Assembly: GCF_000518185.1 (NCBI RefSeq)
Contig: NZ_KI912398.1
Location: forward strand, 1-64,000
DNA from: Bartonella clarridgeiae ATCC 51734
GTDB taxonomy: Bacteria > Pseudomonadota > Alphaproteobacteria > Rhizobiales > Rhizobiaceae
Length of the DNA stretch: 64,000 bases
Reading direction: 5' to 3'
The notes under the pieces were generated by a model that saw nothing but the letters and a program-made list of their open reading frames with translations, ran no database searches and was not told the DNA's origin. Below, in pieces: positions 28,252 through 39,088 of this stretch. Each line of letters begins with the position of its first letter. Positions within the stretch are counted from its first letter, which is position 1. Position numbers and translations under genes: made by a program.

Positions 28252-29745
28252 ATGATGAAAAAAATCAACATCTCTTGTCAGGAATTTTCATTAGATGACG
28301 ATACGCTTCATGAAGAATGTGGGGTATTTGGTATACTTGGACACGAAGAAGCAGCAACATTAACCGCTCTTGGATTGCATGCATTACAACATCGTGGACA
28401 AGAAGCTGCTGGAATTGTTTCTTATCATAACAAGATGTTCCATCAAGAAAAACATTTAGGTCTTGTGGGTGATCACTATACAGATTCCGCAACATTAGCC
28501 CGTCTGCCAGGAGATCGTGCTATTGGGCACACCCGTTATTCAACAACAGGTGAAGTAGCATTACGTAATGTACAACCTCTTTTTGCAGAATTAAACGCTG
28601 GAGGTATTGCTATTGCTCATAACGGCAATCTAACAAATGGCCTTACATTACGCCGTGAATTAATTGCCTCTGGTGCTATTTGCCAATCAACATCAGACTC
28701 TGAAGTCTTTCTCCACCTTATTGCCCGCTCACGCCATGAATCATCATCTGATCGCTTTGTTGATGCCATTCGGCAAGTAGAAGGTGGATATGTTATGTTG
28801 GCGTTAACACGTACTAAACTTATTGCTGCGCGTGACCCAACAGGTATTAGACCGCTTGTTATGGGTGAGCTTGATGGTAAACCAATCTTTTGTTCAGAAA
28901 CCTGTGCTCTTGATATTATCGGAGCAAAATATATTCGCGATGTTAAAAATGGTGAAATCGTCATATGCGAAATACAAAAAGATGGTCAAATCACTACAGA
29001 AATTATTAAACCAGCAATAGAACAACCAGAAAGGCTTTGCCTTTTTGAATATGTCTATTTCGCTCGTCCTGATTCAATCGTCGGAGGACGAAGTGTTTAT
29101 GTAGTCCGAAAAAATATGGGTATACATTTAGCACGAGAAGCACCTTGCGATGGTGATATTGTGGTTCCTGTTCCTGATGGAGGTACTCCTGCAGCAATTG
29201 GTTACGCACAAGAAAGTGGAATTCCTTTTGAACTAGGCATTATTCGTAATCATTATGTTGGTCGTACTTTTATCGAACCAACCCAACAAATTCGTGCTTT
29301 CGGTGTTAAATTAAAACATTCTGCAAACCGTTCTATTATTGAAGGGAAGCGTGTTATTTTAATTGATGACTCAATTGTACGTGGAACAACATCCATCAAA
29401 ATTGTAAGAATGCTCCGCAGTGCAGGAGCAAAAGAAGTTCATATGCGTGTTTCCAGTCCAATGATCTTATATCCTGATTTTTACGGAATCGATACACCTG
29501 CAATTGAAAAACTTTTAGCTAATCAATATCCAGATCTGCAATCCATGTGCAATTTTATCGGTGCTGATTCATTAGACTTTCTCTCAACTGACGGCCTATA
29601 TCTTGCCATTATAGGGGAAAAACGGAATAACTCTCATCCACAATTCACTGATCATTATTTCACTGGTCATTATCCTACACATCTAACTGATCAAAAAAAT
29701 ACTCCAACAGTTCATAAATTATCTGTGCTGAAAACAAGAAATTAA
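28252..29745 (+). CDS. purF: Amidophosphoribosyltransferase
   Basis: PurF, 497 residues, which makes phosphoribosylamine from PRPP and glutamine, the first step of purine synthesis. The N-terminal glutamine amidotransferase nucleophile Cys is residue 23 (EECGVFGILG) behind a short propeptide; HALQHRGQEAAGI follows. The PRPP loop is VILIDDSIVRGTTS. Length and domains are complete. It lies downstream of cvpA and three bases upstream of an SDR gene, a conserved rhizobial arrangement. Confidence 0.95.
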   Translation: MMKKINISCQEFSLDDDTLHEECGVFGILGHEEAATLTALGLHALQHRGQEAAGIVSYHNKMFHQEKHLGLVGDHYTDSATLARLPGDRAIGHTRYSTTGEVALRNVQPLFAELNAGGIAIAHNGNLTNGLTLRRELIASGAICQSTSDSEVFLHLIARSRHESSSDRFVDAIRQVEGGYVMLALTRTKLIAARDPTGIRPLVMGELDGKPIFCSETCALDIIGAKYIRDVKNGEIVICEIQKDGQITTEIIKPAIEQPERLCLFEYVYFARPDSIVGGRSVYVVRKNMGIHLAREAPCDGDIVVPVPDGGTPAAIGYAQESGIPFELGIIRNHYVGRTFIEPTQQIRAFGVKLKHSANRSIIEGKRVILIDDSIVRGTTSIKIVRMLRSAGAKEVHMRVSSPMILYPDFYGIDTPAIEKLLANQYPDLQSMCNFIGADSLDFLSTDGLYLAIIGEKRNNSHPQFTDHYFTGHYPTHLTDQKNTPTVHKLSVLKTRN

Positions 29746-29747
29746 TA

Positions 29748-30497
29748 ATGATCAAATCTGATTTTAATCTTGCTGGACGTGTTGCACTCGTCACAGGTGC
29801 CTCTAGAGGAATTGGTTATCATCTAGCATTAGAACTAGCAGTACGTGGCGCTCATATTATCGCACTTGCACGCACAATGAATGGTTTGACAGCGCTTGAT
29901 AACGAAATTAAAAAAAAAGGTGGTTCCGCAACATTAGTACCAGTTGACTTGAATAATATGGAAGCTATTGATGCATTAAATATATCAATTGATGAACGTT
30001 GGAAGAAACTTGATATTTTAGTTGCAAACGCTGCAATCTTAGGAATACTTTCACCAATAGCTCATATTGAAAATATGATGTTTGAAAACATTTTACAAAT
30101 AAATCTTACCAGTCAATGGCGTTTGATGAAAGCAGTTGAACCTTTATTGCGCAAATCTGACGCTGGACGTGCTATCTTTCTGTCATCAAGTGTTGCTCAT
30201 TGCGCGCGCCCTTTCTGGGGACCTTATGCAGCTTCTAAGGCCGCTCTAGAACTTCTTGCTCGCTGCTGGGCAGAAGAACTGAAACAAACATCTATTAAAG
30301 TTAATTGTGTTAACCCAGGTGCAACATGTACTACAATGCGGGCACAAGCTATGCCTGGTGAAGATCCTCAAACCTTACCTTCTCCACAAAAAGTTGCAGC
30401 AGAAATAGCCCATCTCTTATCCCCTCACTTAAAAGAAACAGGAGGACTTTTTGATGTCCGTCAAAAACGATTCATGAACTATCATATTCCTGATTAA
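29748..30497 (+). CDS. SDR-family oxidoreductase
   Basis: A 249-residue short-chain dehydrogenase/reductase. The cofactor loop TGASRGIGYHLA, the VANAAILG segment (equivalent to NNAG), a catalytic serine in FLSSSVAH and the YAASK active-site pair are visible. The substrate is unknown. The gene starts two bases after the purF stop and is probably cotranscribed with it, as in other Rhizobiales. Convergent with pssA. Confidence 0.85.
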   Translation: MIKSDFNLAGRVALVTGASRGIGYHLALELAVRGAHIIALARTMNGLTALDNEIKKKGGSATLVPVDLNNMEAIDALNISIDERWKKLDILVANAAILGILSPIAHIENMMFENILQINLTSQWRLMKAVEPLLRKSDAGRAIFLSSSVAHCARPFWGPYAASKAALELLARCWAEELKQTSIKVNCVNPGATCTTMRAQAMPGEDPQTLPSPQKVAAEIAHLLSPHLKETGGLFDVRQKRFMNYHIPD

Positions 30498-30592
30498 CCG
30501 TAATCTGTCTATACTACCAACTAATTGAAATCTTCTAGAGCAGATACTCTTCTTTTTTATAGCTAGTATAAAACTCTCTGATTGTTAATTAG

Positions 30593-31426
30593 CTATCTAT
30601 AATATTTTTCATTTTTTCTTCTAAATTCTAAAACAGCCCGTTTACTATAAATCCAAGCACTATAAGGAAGAAAAGCCATATAACCAATAGCTGTTATTAA
30701 TAAAGTATACCACATATAAGTAGCCAGAAAACCAACATAAATAACAATGGCCAACATACACGGTACCACAATATCGCGCCTCAAATTATGACCTATTGTT
30801 TTTCCACTCCATACTGGTAAACGACTTACCAAGAGAAAAGCAATAATCACAGTATAAAAACTAAAAAATAAAGCCCATCCCCAATCGGGGACTAAACCTA
30901 TCCCTCCTAAATAAACAGGTAATAAAAGCATTAGTGCACCTGCTGGTGCAGGGACACCAATAAAATAATTTTTCTGCCACTCCGGTATATCAGCATCATC
31001 CAACATCACATTAAAACGAGCTAACCGCAAACAACATGCAACACAATAAACAAGTGCCGCTACCCAACCTACTTGATGAGCCTGAGTTAGAATAAAAGAA
31101 TAAACAACAAGAGCAGGAGTAACACCAAAATTAATAACATCAGCAAGTGAATCCATCTGCGCCCCAAAAGACGAAGTGCCATCCATCAAACGAGCAACAC
31201 GACCATCAGCTCCGTCTAAAATTGCTGCCAAAAGTACTACCAAAATAGCTGATTCATAGCGATTCTCAAAAGCCAAACGGATACCATTCATTCCCGCACA
31301 AATTGCTAAAATAGTAATAATATTAGGAATAACATACCGCATCGGTATAGGTGAACGCCGCCGATGCGCAACATTATCGTTTTGTCTTTCAGGTTCAAAC
31401 GAAGAAAACGGTGAAGAATTTTTCAT
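30593..31426 (-). CDS. pssA: CDP-diacylglycerol--serine O-phosphatidyltransferase
   Basis: A 277-residue membrane enzyme that makes phosphatidylserine from CDP-diacylglycerol and serine. The CDP-alcohol phosphatidyltransferase motif is complete (DGADGRVAR followed by FGAQMDSLAD). About seven to eight hydrophobic helices follow a polar N-terminus of some 27 residues. It starts eight bases after psd on the same strand; the two enzymes act in sequence to give phosphatidylethanolamine. Confidence 0.93.
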   Translation of the reverse strand: MKNSSPFSSFEPERQNDNVAHRRRSPIPMRYVIPNIITILAICAGMNGIRLAFENRYESAILVVLLAAILDGADGRVARLMDGTSSFGAQMDSLADVINFGVTPALVVYSFILTQAHQVGWVAALVYCVACCLRLARFNVMLDDADIPEWQKNYFIGVPAPAGALMLLLPVYLGGIGLVPDWGWALFFSFYTVIIAFLLVSRLPVWSGKTIGHNLRRDIVVPCMLAIVIYVGFLATYMWYTLLITAIGYMAFLPYSAWIYSKRAVLEFRRKNEKYYR

Positions 31427-31434
31427 ACCTCATC

Positions 31435-32133
31435 CTAATCAAGTCTAAAGTCATTTACAGCAGCGTCATCACCAAAAGAGCCTAAAACTGTTTCTCCAGC
31501 AATTACTATCTGACCAACTGCAACACGCAATTTTACATTAGCTGGTATATAAACATCAAGACGAGAACCAAAACGTATTAGCCCAAAGCGCTGCCCAGAA
31601 ACAATTAAATCATCTTTTTTTTGCCAACAAACAATCCGACGTGCAATTAATCCTGCTATCTGCACAACACCAACTTTGCCATGTTCACTGTCAATCACCA
31701 TTCCATTACATTCATTAAATTGACTAGCTTTATCAAATTCAGCATTAGAAAATTTACCCGGACGATAAACTATAGACTCTATCGTACCACTCACAGGAAC
31801 ACGATTGATATGACACGAAAAAATATTCATAAATATAGAAACACGTACCATTTCTTGATCACCTAATCCCAACTCCGCAGGCGGAACACATGACTCAACA
31901 AAAGAAATACGGCCATCAGCAGGAGAAAGAACCCAATTCGAATTCACGGGTATCACTCGTTCTGGATCGCGGAAAAAATATATACACCACATTGTCAGAA
32001 CAAGACCACACCAAAATAATGGACTCCAGATTAAACCTAAAATGAGTGAAATGACAAAAAATACTACAATAAATGGATAGCCTTCTTTATGAATTGGGAC
32101 GAAGCCATTTTGGATAGATTGTGCAATAGTCAT
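31435..32133 (-). CDS. psd: Phosphatidylserine decarboxylase
   Basis: A 232-residue Psd of the short type common in alphaproteobacteria. It is a pyruvoyl enzyme that self-cleaves near its C-terminus; the [11 protein letters not shown] segment holds the LGS serine that becomes the pyruvoyl group. SPADGRI and the two N-terminal hydrophobic helices are also family features. It forms an operon with pssA. Confidence 0.92.
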   Translation of the reverse strand: MTIAQSIQNGFVPIHKEGYPFIVVFFVISLILGLIWSPLFWCGLVLTMWCIYFFRDPERVIPVNSNWVLSPADGRISFVESCVPPAELGLGDQEMVRVSIFMNIFSCHINRVPVSGTIESIVYRPGKFSNAEFDKASQFNECNGMVIDSEHGKVGVVQIAGLIARRIVCWQKKDDLIVSGQRFGLIRFGSRLDVYIPANVKLRVAVGQIVIAGETVLGSFGDDAAVNDFRLD

Positions 32134-32240
32134 ATAATTTCCTATTCATAGATGATTTAATAACTAATAAATATTGTTCTCCCCCTATTTGTATATTTAA
32201 TCAATCACTATACATAAACTCGGCTACCACTTTATGTAAT

Positions 32241-34124
32241 TTATTTACCACGATTAACAACACCTAGTTCATCCTCCTCACGCATTTTTCGTAATTTCTC
32301 TTCAGCTTGTGAAACTTCAAGCTGCTTATTCCACATTGATGCATATAAACCTTTTTTGCATAAAAGATCAGCATGTGTCCCTTTTTCAATAATACGACCA
32401 TTTTTGAGCACCAATATCTCATCTGCACCAATTACAGTTGAAAGACGATGGGCAATAATCAATGTTGTACGCCCGCAGCTTACAACATTCAATGCCTGCT
32501 GTATCTCCTGCTCTGTTGTTGTATCAAGAGCTGCAGTTGCTTCATCTAAAATAAGAAGCGGTGGTTCTTTTAAAAGTGCTCTTGCAATAGCTAAGCGTTG
32601 TTTTTCACCACCAGATAATTTAAGGCCACGTTCACCAACTAAGGATTGAAACCCCTCTGGAAGCATTTCTATGAATTTCGATATCTGAGCTATTTTAGCA
32701 GCTTTGCGCATCTCTGCATCTGTAGCATTTGGACGTCCATAATAAATATTATATGCAATTGTATCATTAAATAAAACTGTATCTTGTGGTACCATACCAA
32801 TTATTTCACGCAAACTTTTCTGAGTGATATCACGAATATCCTGTCCATCTATGGTTATTGAACCCTCATTAACATCGTAAAATCGAAAAAGTAACCGAGA
32901 AATAGTTGATTTACCAGCGCCTGAAGGCCCAACAATCGCAACTGTTTTACCCCCAGGTACTTCAAAATCAATATCTTTGAGAATTGGACGAGCTGAATCA
33001 TATGAAAATTTCACTCGGTTAAACCGGATAGTACCATCGGTCACCACAAGCGGTTTAGCATTTGGTTTATCAATAACTTCTTGCGGAACATCCAAAAGAT
33101 CAAACATCGCTTCAATATCAGTTAAACCCTGCCGAACTTCACGATAAATTGAGCCAATAAAATTCAATGGAATTGACAACTGCATTAAAAGCGCATTAAT
33201 AAAAACGAAATCTCCCAAAGTTTGCATCGCGTGAGCTACTTCGTAAGCTGACATTAACATAAGAATAGTCATCCCAATACCAAAAATAAGGGCTTGACCA
33301 AAATTAAGCCAGCTTAAAGAAGTCCAAATCTTCACCGCAGTTTTTTCATAACCGGCCATAGAAGCATCAAATCGACGCGCTTCTAGAGTTTCATTGCAAA
33401 AATATTTAACTGTTTCAAAATTCAATAAAGAATCAACTGCACGCGTATTTGCTTCTGTATCCGCCGTATTCATCTCTTTCCGAATACTAATACGCCAATC
33501 GCTTGCCTTAATCGTAAACCAGGTATACAAACCAACCGTTATCACAACTACAAGAAAATAATACCATCCATAACTTATATAAACAATAAATGCTGTTAGA
33601 ATAAATTCTAAAATAGTTGGGATTGTATTAAGAATTGAAAATCGAACAACTGCTTCAATTCCCTTTGTGCCACGCTCAATAATGCGAGAGAGACCACCAG
33701 TTTGTCGTTCCAAATGGAAACGTAAAGATAATCCATGAAGATGAACAAAAGTCTTATATGCTAATTGGCGAATAGCGTGTTGTCCAACGGTCGCAAAAAG
33801 AGAATCGCGTAATTGGTTAAATCCAGCTTGAGCAATACGTGCAACATTATAGGCTAAGACTAATATGATAAGAACCGCCCAAGTAGATGGAAACCACACA
33901 GGTAACTTAAGACTCATATCAAGCGCATTCATAGCATATTTAAAAAAATATGGAACAGATATGAGAATCAGCTTTGCTAAAACAAGGTAAAATATCGCCC
34001 ATACAACACGCATTTTTAGATCAGATCGATCTGATGGCCACATATAAGGCCATAAATTATAAAGTGTGCGTAGGGTTTGACCTGAAGCCGCTGACACAGT
34101 TTTTACAATTCTATTCTGTTTCAT
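32241..34124 (-). CDS. Atm1-type ABC exporter (fused permease and ATPase)
   Basis: A 627-residue half-transporter with six membrane helices (about residues 40-335) and one ATP-binding domain. Walker A is [10 protein letters not shown], the signature LSGGEKQR, Walker B LLILDEATAALD, and the switch His is IIAHRLST. The N-terminus TLRTLYNLWPYMWPSDR and overall similarity place it with the Atm1/ABCB7 group, which exports glutathione or glutathione-metal/sulfur species. It probably works as a homodimer. It lies upstream of psd. Confidence 0.88.
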   Translation of the reverse strand: MKQNRIVKTVSAASGQTLRTLYNLWPYMWPSDRSDLKMRVVWAIFYLVLAKLILISVPYFFKYAMNALDMSLKLPVWFPSTWAVLIILVLAYNVARIAQAGFNQLRDSLFATVGQHAIRQLAYKTFVHLHGLSLRFHLERQTGGLSRIIERGTKGIEAVVRFSILNTIPTILEFILTAFIVYISYGWYYFLVVVITVGLYTWFTIKASDWRISIRKEMNTADTEANTRAVDSLLNFETVKYFCNETLEARRFDASMAGYEKTAVKIWTSLSWLNFGQALIFGIGMTILMLMSAYEVAHAMQTLGDFVFINALLMQLSIPLNFIGSIYREVRQGLTDIEAMFDLLDVPQEVIDKPNAKPLVVTDGTIRFNRVKFSYDSARPILKDIDFEVPGGKTVAIVGPSGAGKSTISRLLFRFYDVNEGSITIDGQDIRDITQKSLREIIGMVPQDTVLFNDTIAYNIYYGRPNATDAEMRKAAKIAQISKFIEMLPEGFQSLVGERGLKLSGGEKQRLAIARALLKEPPLLILDEATAALDTTTEQEIQQALNVVSCGRTTLIIAHRLSTVIGADEILVLKNGRIIEKGTHADLLCKKGLYASMWNKQLEVSQAEEKLRKMREEDELGVVNRGK

Positions 34125-34254
34125 AAAGTCTTTACTTATTTAATACACAAAAAAACAACGCTTATATTGCTCTTTCATAGATCATATCATACCTCTTGTT
34201 TACCTCTAGTAAATTACACAATAAAATGACATTAAAAAAAAATGACACTTAAAA

Positions 34255-34926
34255 TTAAACCGTTTTTGGAAAAGGAACAAGAAATAATCCACTATAAAAT
34301 TTATTGTTTTTATCTGTATTCTCATACCATTCTGCAGCAAATAAATCTTCAACTTTTACATGTTGCTTTTTCAACTCTGCCTTAAGCCATTTCTTTGTTT
34401 TACCAATCTCTCTAAGATTTTCTTCGAGTATTTCGCCATTTGTTACTAAAATGACAGACTTCTTACCCTCCTCTTTTTTAACAACAGAGAAATCACCATT
34501 CGTTTCTAATCGAACAAAATCTGCTTCATATAAACTACACCCTTTAATACTTAACATTGCAGCCAGATCATTCACACAGATCCCTAAACGCTTAATCTCA
34601 TTAAGCTGAAATACACCATCTACAACAAGTTTGACATTTCCTCCTGCAATAAGTCGGTGAAAAAACACTGAATATCGTGCAAGAGAATTAAAAGATGTAA
34701 TTAAGATTTGCCAAATAAATAAAACAAATAACAATTGGATACTACTAATATTTGAATTATAAATAACTCCTCCAATAATGCCCCCCATAACAAAATTACT
34801 CACCAAATCAATTGGTGTCATTTGGCTGAGACTACCACGACCTGTTGTTCTTAAAATCAACAAAAAAGCGACAAGCCCCACAACTAGCTTAAGTGCGATA
34901 TATCCATAACTATATAATTCCATCAA
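34255..34926 (-). CDS. DUF421 (YetF-like) membrane protein
   Basis: A 223-residue DUF421 family protein. Three N-terminal membrane helices with LRTTGRGSLSQMTPIDLV, the family's most conserved block, precede a cytoplasmic domain of mixed alpha/beta type. Function is not established for the family. It stands alone between the ABC exporter and cysS on the same strand. Confidence 0.8.
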   Translation of the reverse strand: MMELYSYGYIALKLVVGLVAFLLILRTTGRGSLSQMTPIDLVSNFVMGGIIGGVIYNSNISSIQLLFVLFIWQILITSFNSLARYSVFFHRLIAGGNVKLVVDGVFQLNEIKRLGICVNDLAAMLSIKGCSLYEADFVRLETNGDFSVVKKEEGKKSVILVTNGEILEENLREIGKTKKWLKAELKKQHVKVEDLFAAEWYENTDKNNKFYSGLFLVPFPKTV

Positions 34927-34967
34927 ATTCTCTCCTCATATTTATGAGAGCTGCTAGAATATGGGAA

Positions 34968-36479
34968 TTATAGTCGTTTCATCTCCCACGTGGTTATACG
35001 CTCACCAGTCTGCGGATCCTTACTATCTTTTAAGAAGATCCCCCCTGCTGCAAGCTCATCACGAATTTTATCCGCAGCTGCCCACTCCTTATTATGGATA
35101 AGACAAAGCCTTTCAGCAATACGCTGATCAATAAATTGTAAATCAAAATGCATCTTGCTAATGAAAAGAGGACATTCTTTTTTCTTAACCAATTCTTGTC
35201 GCAATAACCCCAGAAAATCCATACCATGTGCAAGAGCTACAGCATTTTGTTCTTTATAAAATTTTCGTAAAATAGTAATTGTATTCGATGTATTAATATC
35301 ATTACTTAATGTTTCAATTAAAGAAGAATCAACAGATTGATTATTATCAGAATAATATTTTTCACGACGAAGCAATTCATACCAGCGATACAACTCACTA
35401 CTAGATTTTACTAAACGCTGCATTGTCCAATTTAAAGGTTCTCGATAATGCGTTTGTAACATTGAAAAACGTATAGATAAACCAGCCCAGATCCGTTTTA
35501 CTTCTTTTGATAAAACATTCGCAAACTCGAAAAAATCATTCTCTAAGAGTGAACGAATAGTAATGAAATTCCCAAGACTTTTAGACATTTTTTTGCCTTC
35601 AACTTGCAAAAAGCCATTATGTATCCAAAAATTAGCCATCCGTTCTGTGCCAAAAACTGAACAACTTTGTGCAATTTCATTTTCATGATGAGGAAAAATC
35701 AAATCACTACCACCGCCATGAATATCAAAAATATTTGCCGTTGGATCTTCACAAACTAAACCACCACCATAAGGAGACAATAACTTCGCCATCGACATTG
35801 CTGAACATTCAATATGCCAACCAGGACGACCTAAAACAGAAATTCCTGCTGGTGATGTCCAACCAGGTTCTCCTTGAGCAGAAGGTTTCCATAAAACAAA
35901 ATCCATTTCTCCCTTTTTATAAGAAGCTACATCTATACGTGCTCCTGCCCTCATTTCATCAAGTGATCGTTTTGCAAACATACCATAACGAGGATTGTCT
36001 CCCATACTACTGACAGAAAATAATATATGATCATCTGCTATATAAGCGTATCCCTTTTCAAGAAGCCTTTCAATCAAAGACCGTATTTCCTCCAAATGAT
36101 CCGTTGCACGCGGTTGACTGGTCGGCTGCAAACAACCAAGCGCTAATGTATCTTGCTGAAATTGATAAGATGTATACTCCGTTAATTGATGAATAGCATT
36201 GTTAAGTTCTAGATCGGGATACTGGAGAGCTGCTTTTGCATTAATTTTATCATCCACATCGGTGATATTACGGGCGTATATGACATGGTTCTCACCATAA
36301 ACATGACGTAATAAACGAAATAAAACATCAAAAATAATAACAGAGCGGGCATTACCAATATGGGCGTAATCATAAACTGTTGGACCGCAAACATAAAGGC
36401 GTACTTTAGTCGCATCAATCGGTTTAAAATCCTCTTTCTTCCGTGTAAGCGTATTATAAAAGCGCAACTTTCCCATCAT
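34968..36479 (-). CDS. cysS: Cysteinyl-tRNA synthetase
   Basis: CysRS of about 503 residues, which charges tRNA-Cys. The class I signature HIGNARS follows the zinc-ligand Cys in [12 protein letters not shown], and the second signature KMSKSLGN is intact, with GWHIECSAM carrying another zinc ligand. The frame opens from a GTG at 36482, but ATG codons at 36479 or 36476 behind a GGAG site are the likely starts. The synthetase is complete. Confidence 0.95.
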   Translation of the reverse strand: MMGKLRFYNTLTRKKEDFKPIDATKVRLYVCGPTVYDYAHIGNARSVIIFDVLFRLLRHVYGENHVIYARNITDVDDKINAKAALQYPDLELNNAIHQLTEYTSYQFQQDTLALGCLQPTSQPRATDHLEEIRSLIERLLEKGYAYIADDHILFSVSSMGDNPRYGMFAKRSLDEMRAGARIDVASYKKGEMDFVLWKPSAQGEPGWTSPAGISVLGRPGWHIECSAMSMAKLLSPYGGGLVCEDPTANIFDIHGGGSDLIFPHHENEIAQSCSVFGTERMANFWIHNGFLQVEGKKMSKSLGNFITIRSLLENDFFEFANVLSKEVKRIWAGLSIRFSMLQTHYREPLNWTMQRLVKSSSELYRWYELLRREKYYSDNNQSVDSSLIETLSNDINTSNTITILRKFYKEQNAVALAHGMDFLGLLRQELVKKKECPLFISKMHFDLQFIDQRIAERLCLIHNKEWAAADKIRDELAAGGIFLKDSKDPQTGERITTWEMKRL

Positions 36480-36652
36480 CACACTCCATTAGTGATACTC
36501 CTTAGTCATTCCTTATATCATCGCACTAATAGCACTGTTTGCAAAGAAATATTGCCCTGTTGCATCCGCTAGCATCTTATATAACATAAAAAAATAGCAA
36601 TAATGCTTATTAACAAACACACTAACTATTTGTACTCAGTGTACTCAGATAA

Positions 36653-37431
36653 TTAAAATAAATCAAACTGCTCATTTTTTTGAAAATTGGATAAATCAGC
36701 TGTTTGATTTTGCAAAGATACAGCCTCAAAAATATCTGGTAATGTATAAGTTATCTTATTAACTTTATTTGAAATATTATAAAATTCAAAATCATCATAT
36801 ACTGGACTTACTATAAGGTCGATAACATTATTTCCCTTGTAATGATAACAATCAAGCCACTGCACAATATTGTATTATTACGATTTATTATAACAGGCAT
36901 AGGATGATTAATGGCAGATAAAGATGCTGAAGCACATAATCGTGTAATAATTGCAATAATCGTGTAATAATTGCAACTGTATCAATCTCTAATCCATCCA
37001 CCATCCCAGGTTTCCATAAGCTCTGCAAAACCAATAAGTCCTATATCGTTACGATAAATAAAATAAGGTTGTAATTTTTTCATATCATATTTTTTCCATT
37101 CAAAAAATCCACTTGCCGGTATAATCACGCACCGATAATTAAATGCATGAACAAAAGATTTTTTCTCTTTGACTGTTTATGAACAAATATTGAATATCAA
37201 TAGTCAACTATCTAATTGCTTAACCCAAGAGAGAATAAATCTCCAACGTGCAAAAAAATTATGAAAAGGAAAATTAGAAGATGTATATTTATAAAATTCT
37301 CGGTCGCAAATTACTTAAGATAGATTGAAATGGTGCAATATTATCGAGAGAGCAAATCACCTTCAATCCAGTAACAAAACTCTTTCGACATCTGCTGAAA
37401 TGTCGCATAGAGTAAAAATCTACCGCACATT
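36653..37431 (-). pseudogene. SRAP (YedK/HMCES-like) peptidase-family pseudogene
   Basis: The minus strand opens at 37431 with MCGRFLLYATFQQMSKEF, the hallmark start whose Cys2 links to abasic DNA in SRAP proteins. Further on, broken by frameshifts, come the family blocks CVIIPASGFFEWKK, FAELMETWD, DTVAIITRLC, the active-site HPMPVII (His) and WLDCYHYKG. The interval has the right length for a full gene (about 259 codons). At least four lesions are visible, one being a 20-bp tandem duplication. SRAP proteins shield abasic sites in single-stranded DNA; this copy cannot work. Confidence 0.8.
36936..36975. repeat. 20-bp perfect tandem duplication inside the SRAP pseudogene
   Basis: ATAATCGTGTAATAATTGCA is present twice head to tail (36936-36955 and 36956-36975). 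Twenty is not a multiple of three, so it shifts the frame. Removing one copy restores the reading DTVAIITRLCASASLSA. Confidence 0.9.
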
Positions 37432-37936
37432 ATTATTGATTACCCTTTTCAAACATTACTGATAAAAATGTAATTTGAAAATAAAAATCTATACATACAT
37501 TTTTTATAAAATATAGAGTTAATTTCTTTTATATTCCAACAAAGAGATATCTATTTTATGCTAAAAACAATAATCTGTTTTTATTAATGAAGCGAAGTCA
37601 TTTTATTAGTTATTATTAGCAAATGTTAACTGCCTTTATGTATTGAAAAATTTCCCTAAAGATAGAATCACTAACAAAAAACACTATGTAATCTTACGGG
37701 GAAAAGAAAATTGATTGCATGAGAAAAAACAAATAATCTAAAATGCTTAATTTTAATATTTTCATAATTATTTTCTTATTGTCATCATACCCTAAATATC
37801 TATTACACATCTATAGCGAATAAGAATGAGTGAGCTATTTTTTGACTATATTTATCAACATATAGTCCACAATAAGACTTCTCTATCCATTATTGATAGT
37901 TTATAGAGATACAGTTAAAAGTGAGCAATAAAAATA
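37432..37936. other. Gene-free AT-rich interval upstream of the TIGR02301 gene
   Basis: No coding frame or relic was recognised. It must hold the divergent control regions of the dead SRAP gene and of the gene at 37937. Confidence 0.4.
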
Positions 37937-38314
37937 ATGAATAAAGTATTGATAAATATCATTTTTTTAATTTTTTTCTTAATTTCAAAACCAACCTTTG
38001 CACAACAATTTCCACCATATCATATCAAACTTTTACGATTAGCAGAAATTTTAGGATCTCTGCACTATCTACGTAATCTTTGTAGCCATCCAACAAACCA
38101 ATGGCACGACCACATGGTTGCATTAATTGAGGCAGAAAAACCAACACCACAAAGACGTGCTCACCTATATGAAACCTTTAATGCAGCTTACAGGGCTTTT
38201 TCAGCAAATTATCATCGTTGTACAGATTCAGCAATCGAAGCAGATCAAAGATATGTAAAAGAAGGAAACGCATTATCGACAAGTTTACTTAACCATTTCA
38301 ACAATGAAAACTAG
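37937..38314 (+). CDS. TIGR02301-family secreted protein
   Basis: A 125-residue protein with a signal peptide (residues 1 to about 22, MNKVLINIIFLIFFLISKPTFA) and a short helical mature domain. RLAEILGSLHYLRNLC, EKPTPQRRAHLYETFNAAY and YHRCTDSA match the TIGR02301 family of periplasmic proteins in Rhizobiales; two conserved cysteines (in RNLC and HRCT) may form a disulfide. Function unknown. In relatives it often lies near an SRAP gene and cysS, as here, so it marks what remains of an old neighbourhood. Confidence 0.78.
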   Translation: MNKVLINIIFLIFFLISKPTFAQQFPPYHIKLLRLAEILGSLHYLRNLCSHPTNQWHDHMVALIEAEKPTPQRRAHLYETFNAAYRAFSANYHRCTDSAIEADQRYVKEGNALSTSLLNHFNNEN

Positions 38315-39088
38315 AAAACAAACTGACAAAACTCTTATTCAATTTATATAAGTAACTATAAAAAATAAATTAATTTATAGGAAGGAAATACAAGAAATTT
38401 TATCTCTGATAAACATGCATTTTTGCTATTCTTCTATTATAAATCTCTATAATCTTCACATTTCTAGATTTTTCGATTGAATTTTCTCTATCTTTATCAA
38501 CTTTACCCAGCGCTCTTCGTATTACTATAAAATGCACTCTATCTGAAAGCCTCAGGATCAGTAGATATACCTATCATAAAATAATATCTTATGATTTTCT
38601 GAAAAATTCCAAATTAATAAAGTTTTCAAATCTTACCAACTTGTTAGATGAAGGCGCACTAGAAAATTGCTGATTAAGATATACTATTAGCTGAAGAAGC
38701 AATTTTAGTAGATTGTCTTTGTGTATCATCATCGTTACAACAAGAAAGTAATTATTCGAATAATTATTACTCTTACCAAAGTAATTAAAAAAACGATCCT
38801 AATATCCAATAAATCCTTTTTTAGCTAATATGCGGCATCACCACATAGTTGATTTGCTTTATATACAAAATATCAGCTTTTTATTGAGCAAATTCAAATA
38901 ATTAAGAGAAAAAATTGGCAAAAAGAATGTACTCTATAGAAACACATTTAAAAATCCCACTCCTATTATAATCTTCCCAAGTTCTATAATAATACTAATA
39001 AAATCAATATATTATATTGCATAAAACTTATATTGAATATTTTGAATTAAAAAATTATGCAATAACACTTATCATTTTGCAAATTGCA
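38315..39088. other. Gene-free interval, probably decayed
   Basis: Short open stretches with coding-like composition (for example TISSEEAILVDCLCVSSS near 38675-38730, plus strand) suggest an old gene, but I could not name a family. No terminator or RNA gene was recognised. Confidence 0.35.

Noticed and set aside
30537-30558. A terminator between the SDR gene and pssA
   Set aside because: The stem is only AGAG/CTCT; too weak to call despite the T run after it.
36653-36865. A 70-codon open frame starting MQWLDCYHY as a small gene
   Set aside because: It is the last part of the SRAP pseudogene, in frame with its C-terminal domain.
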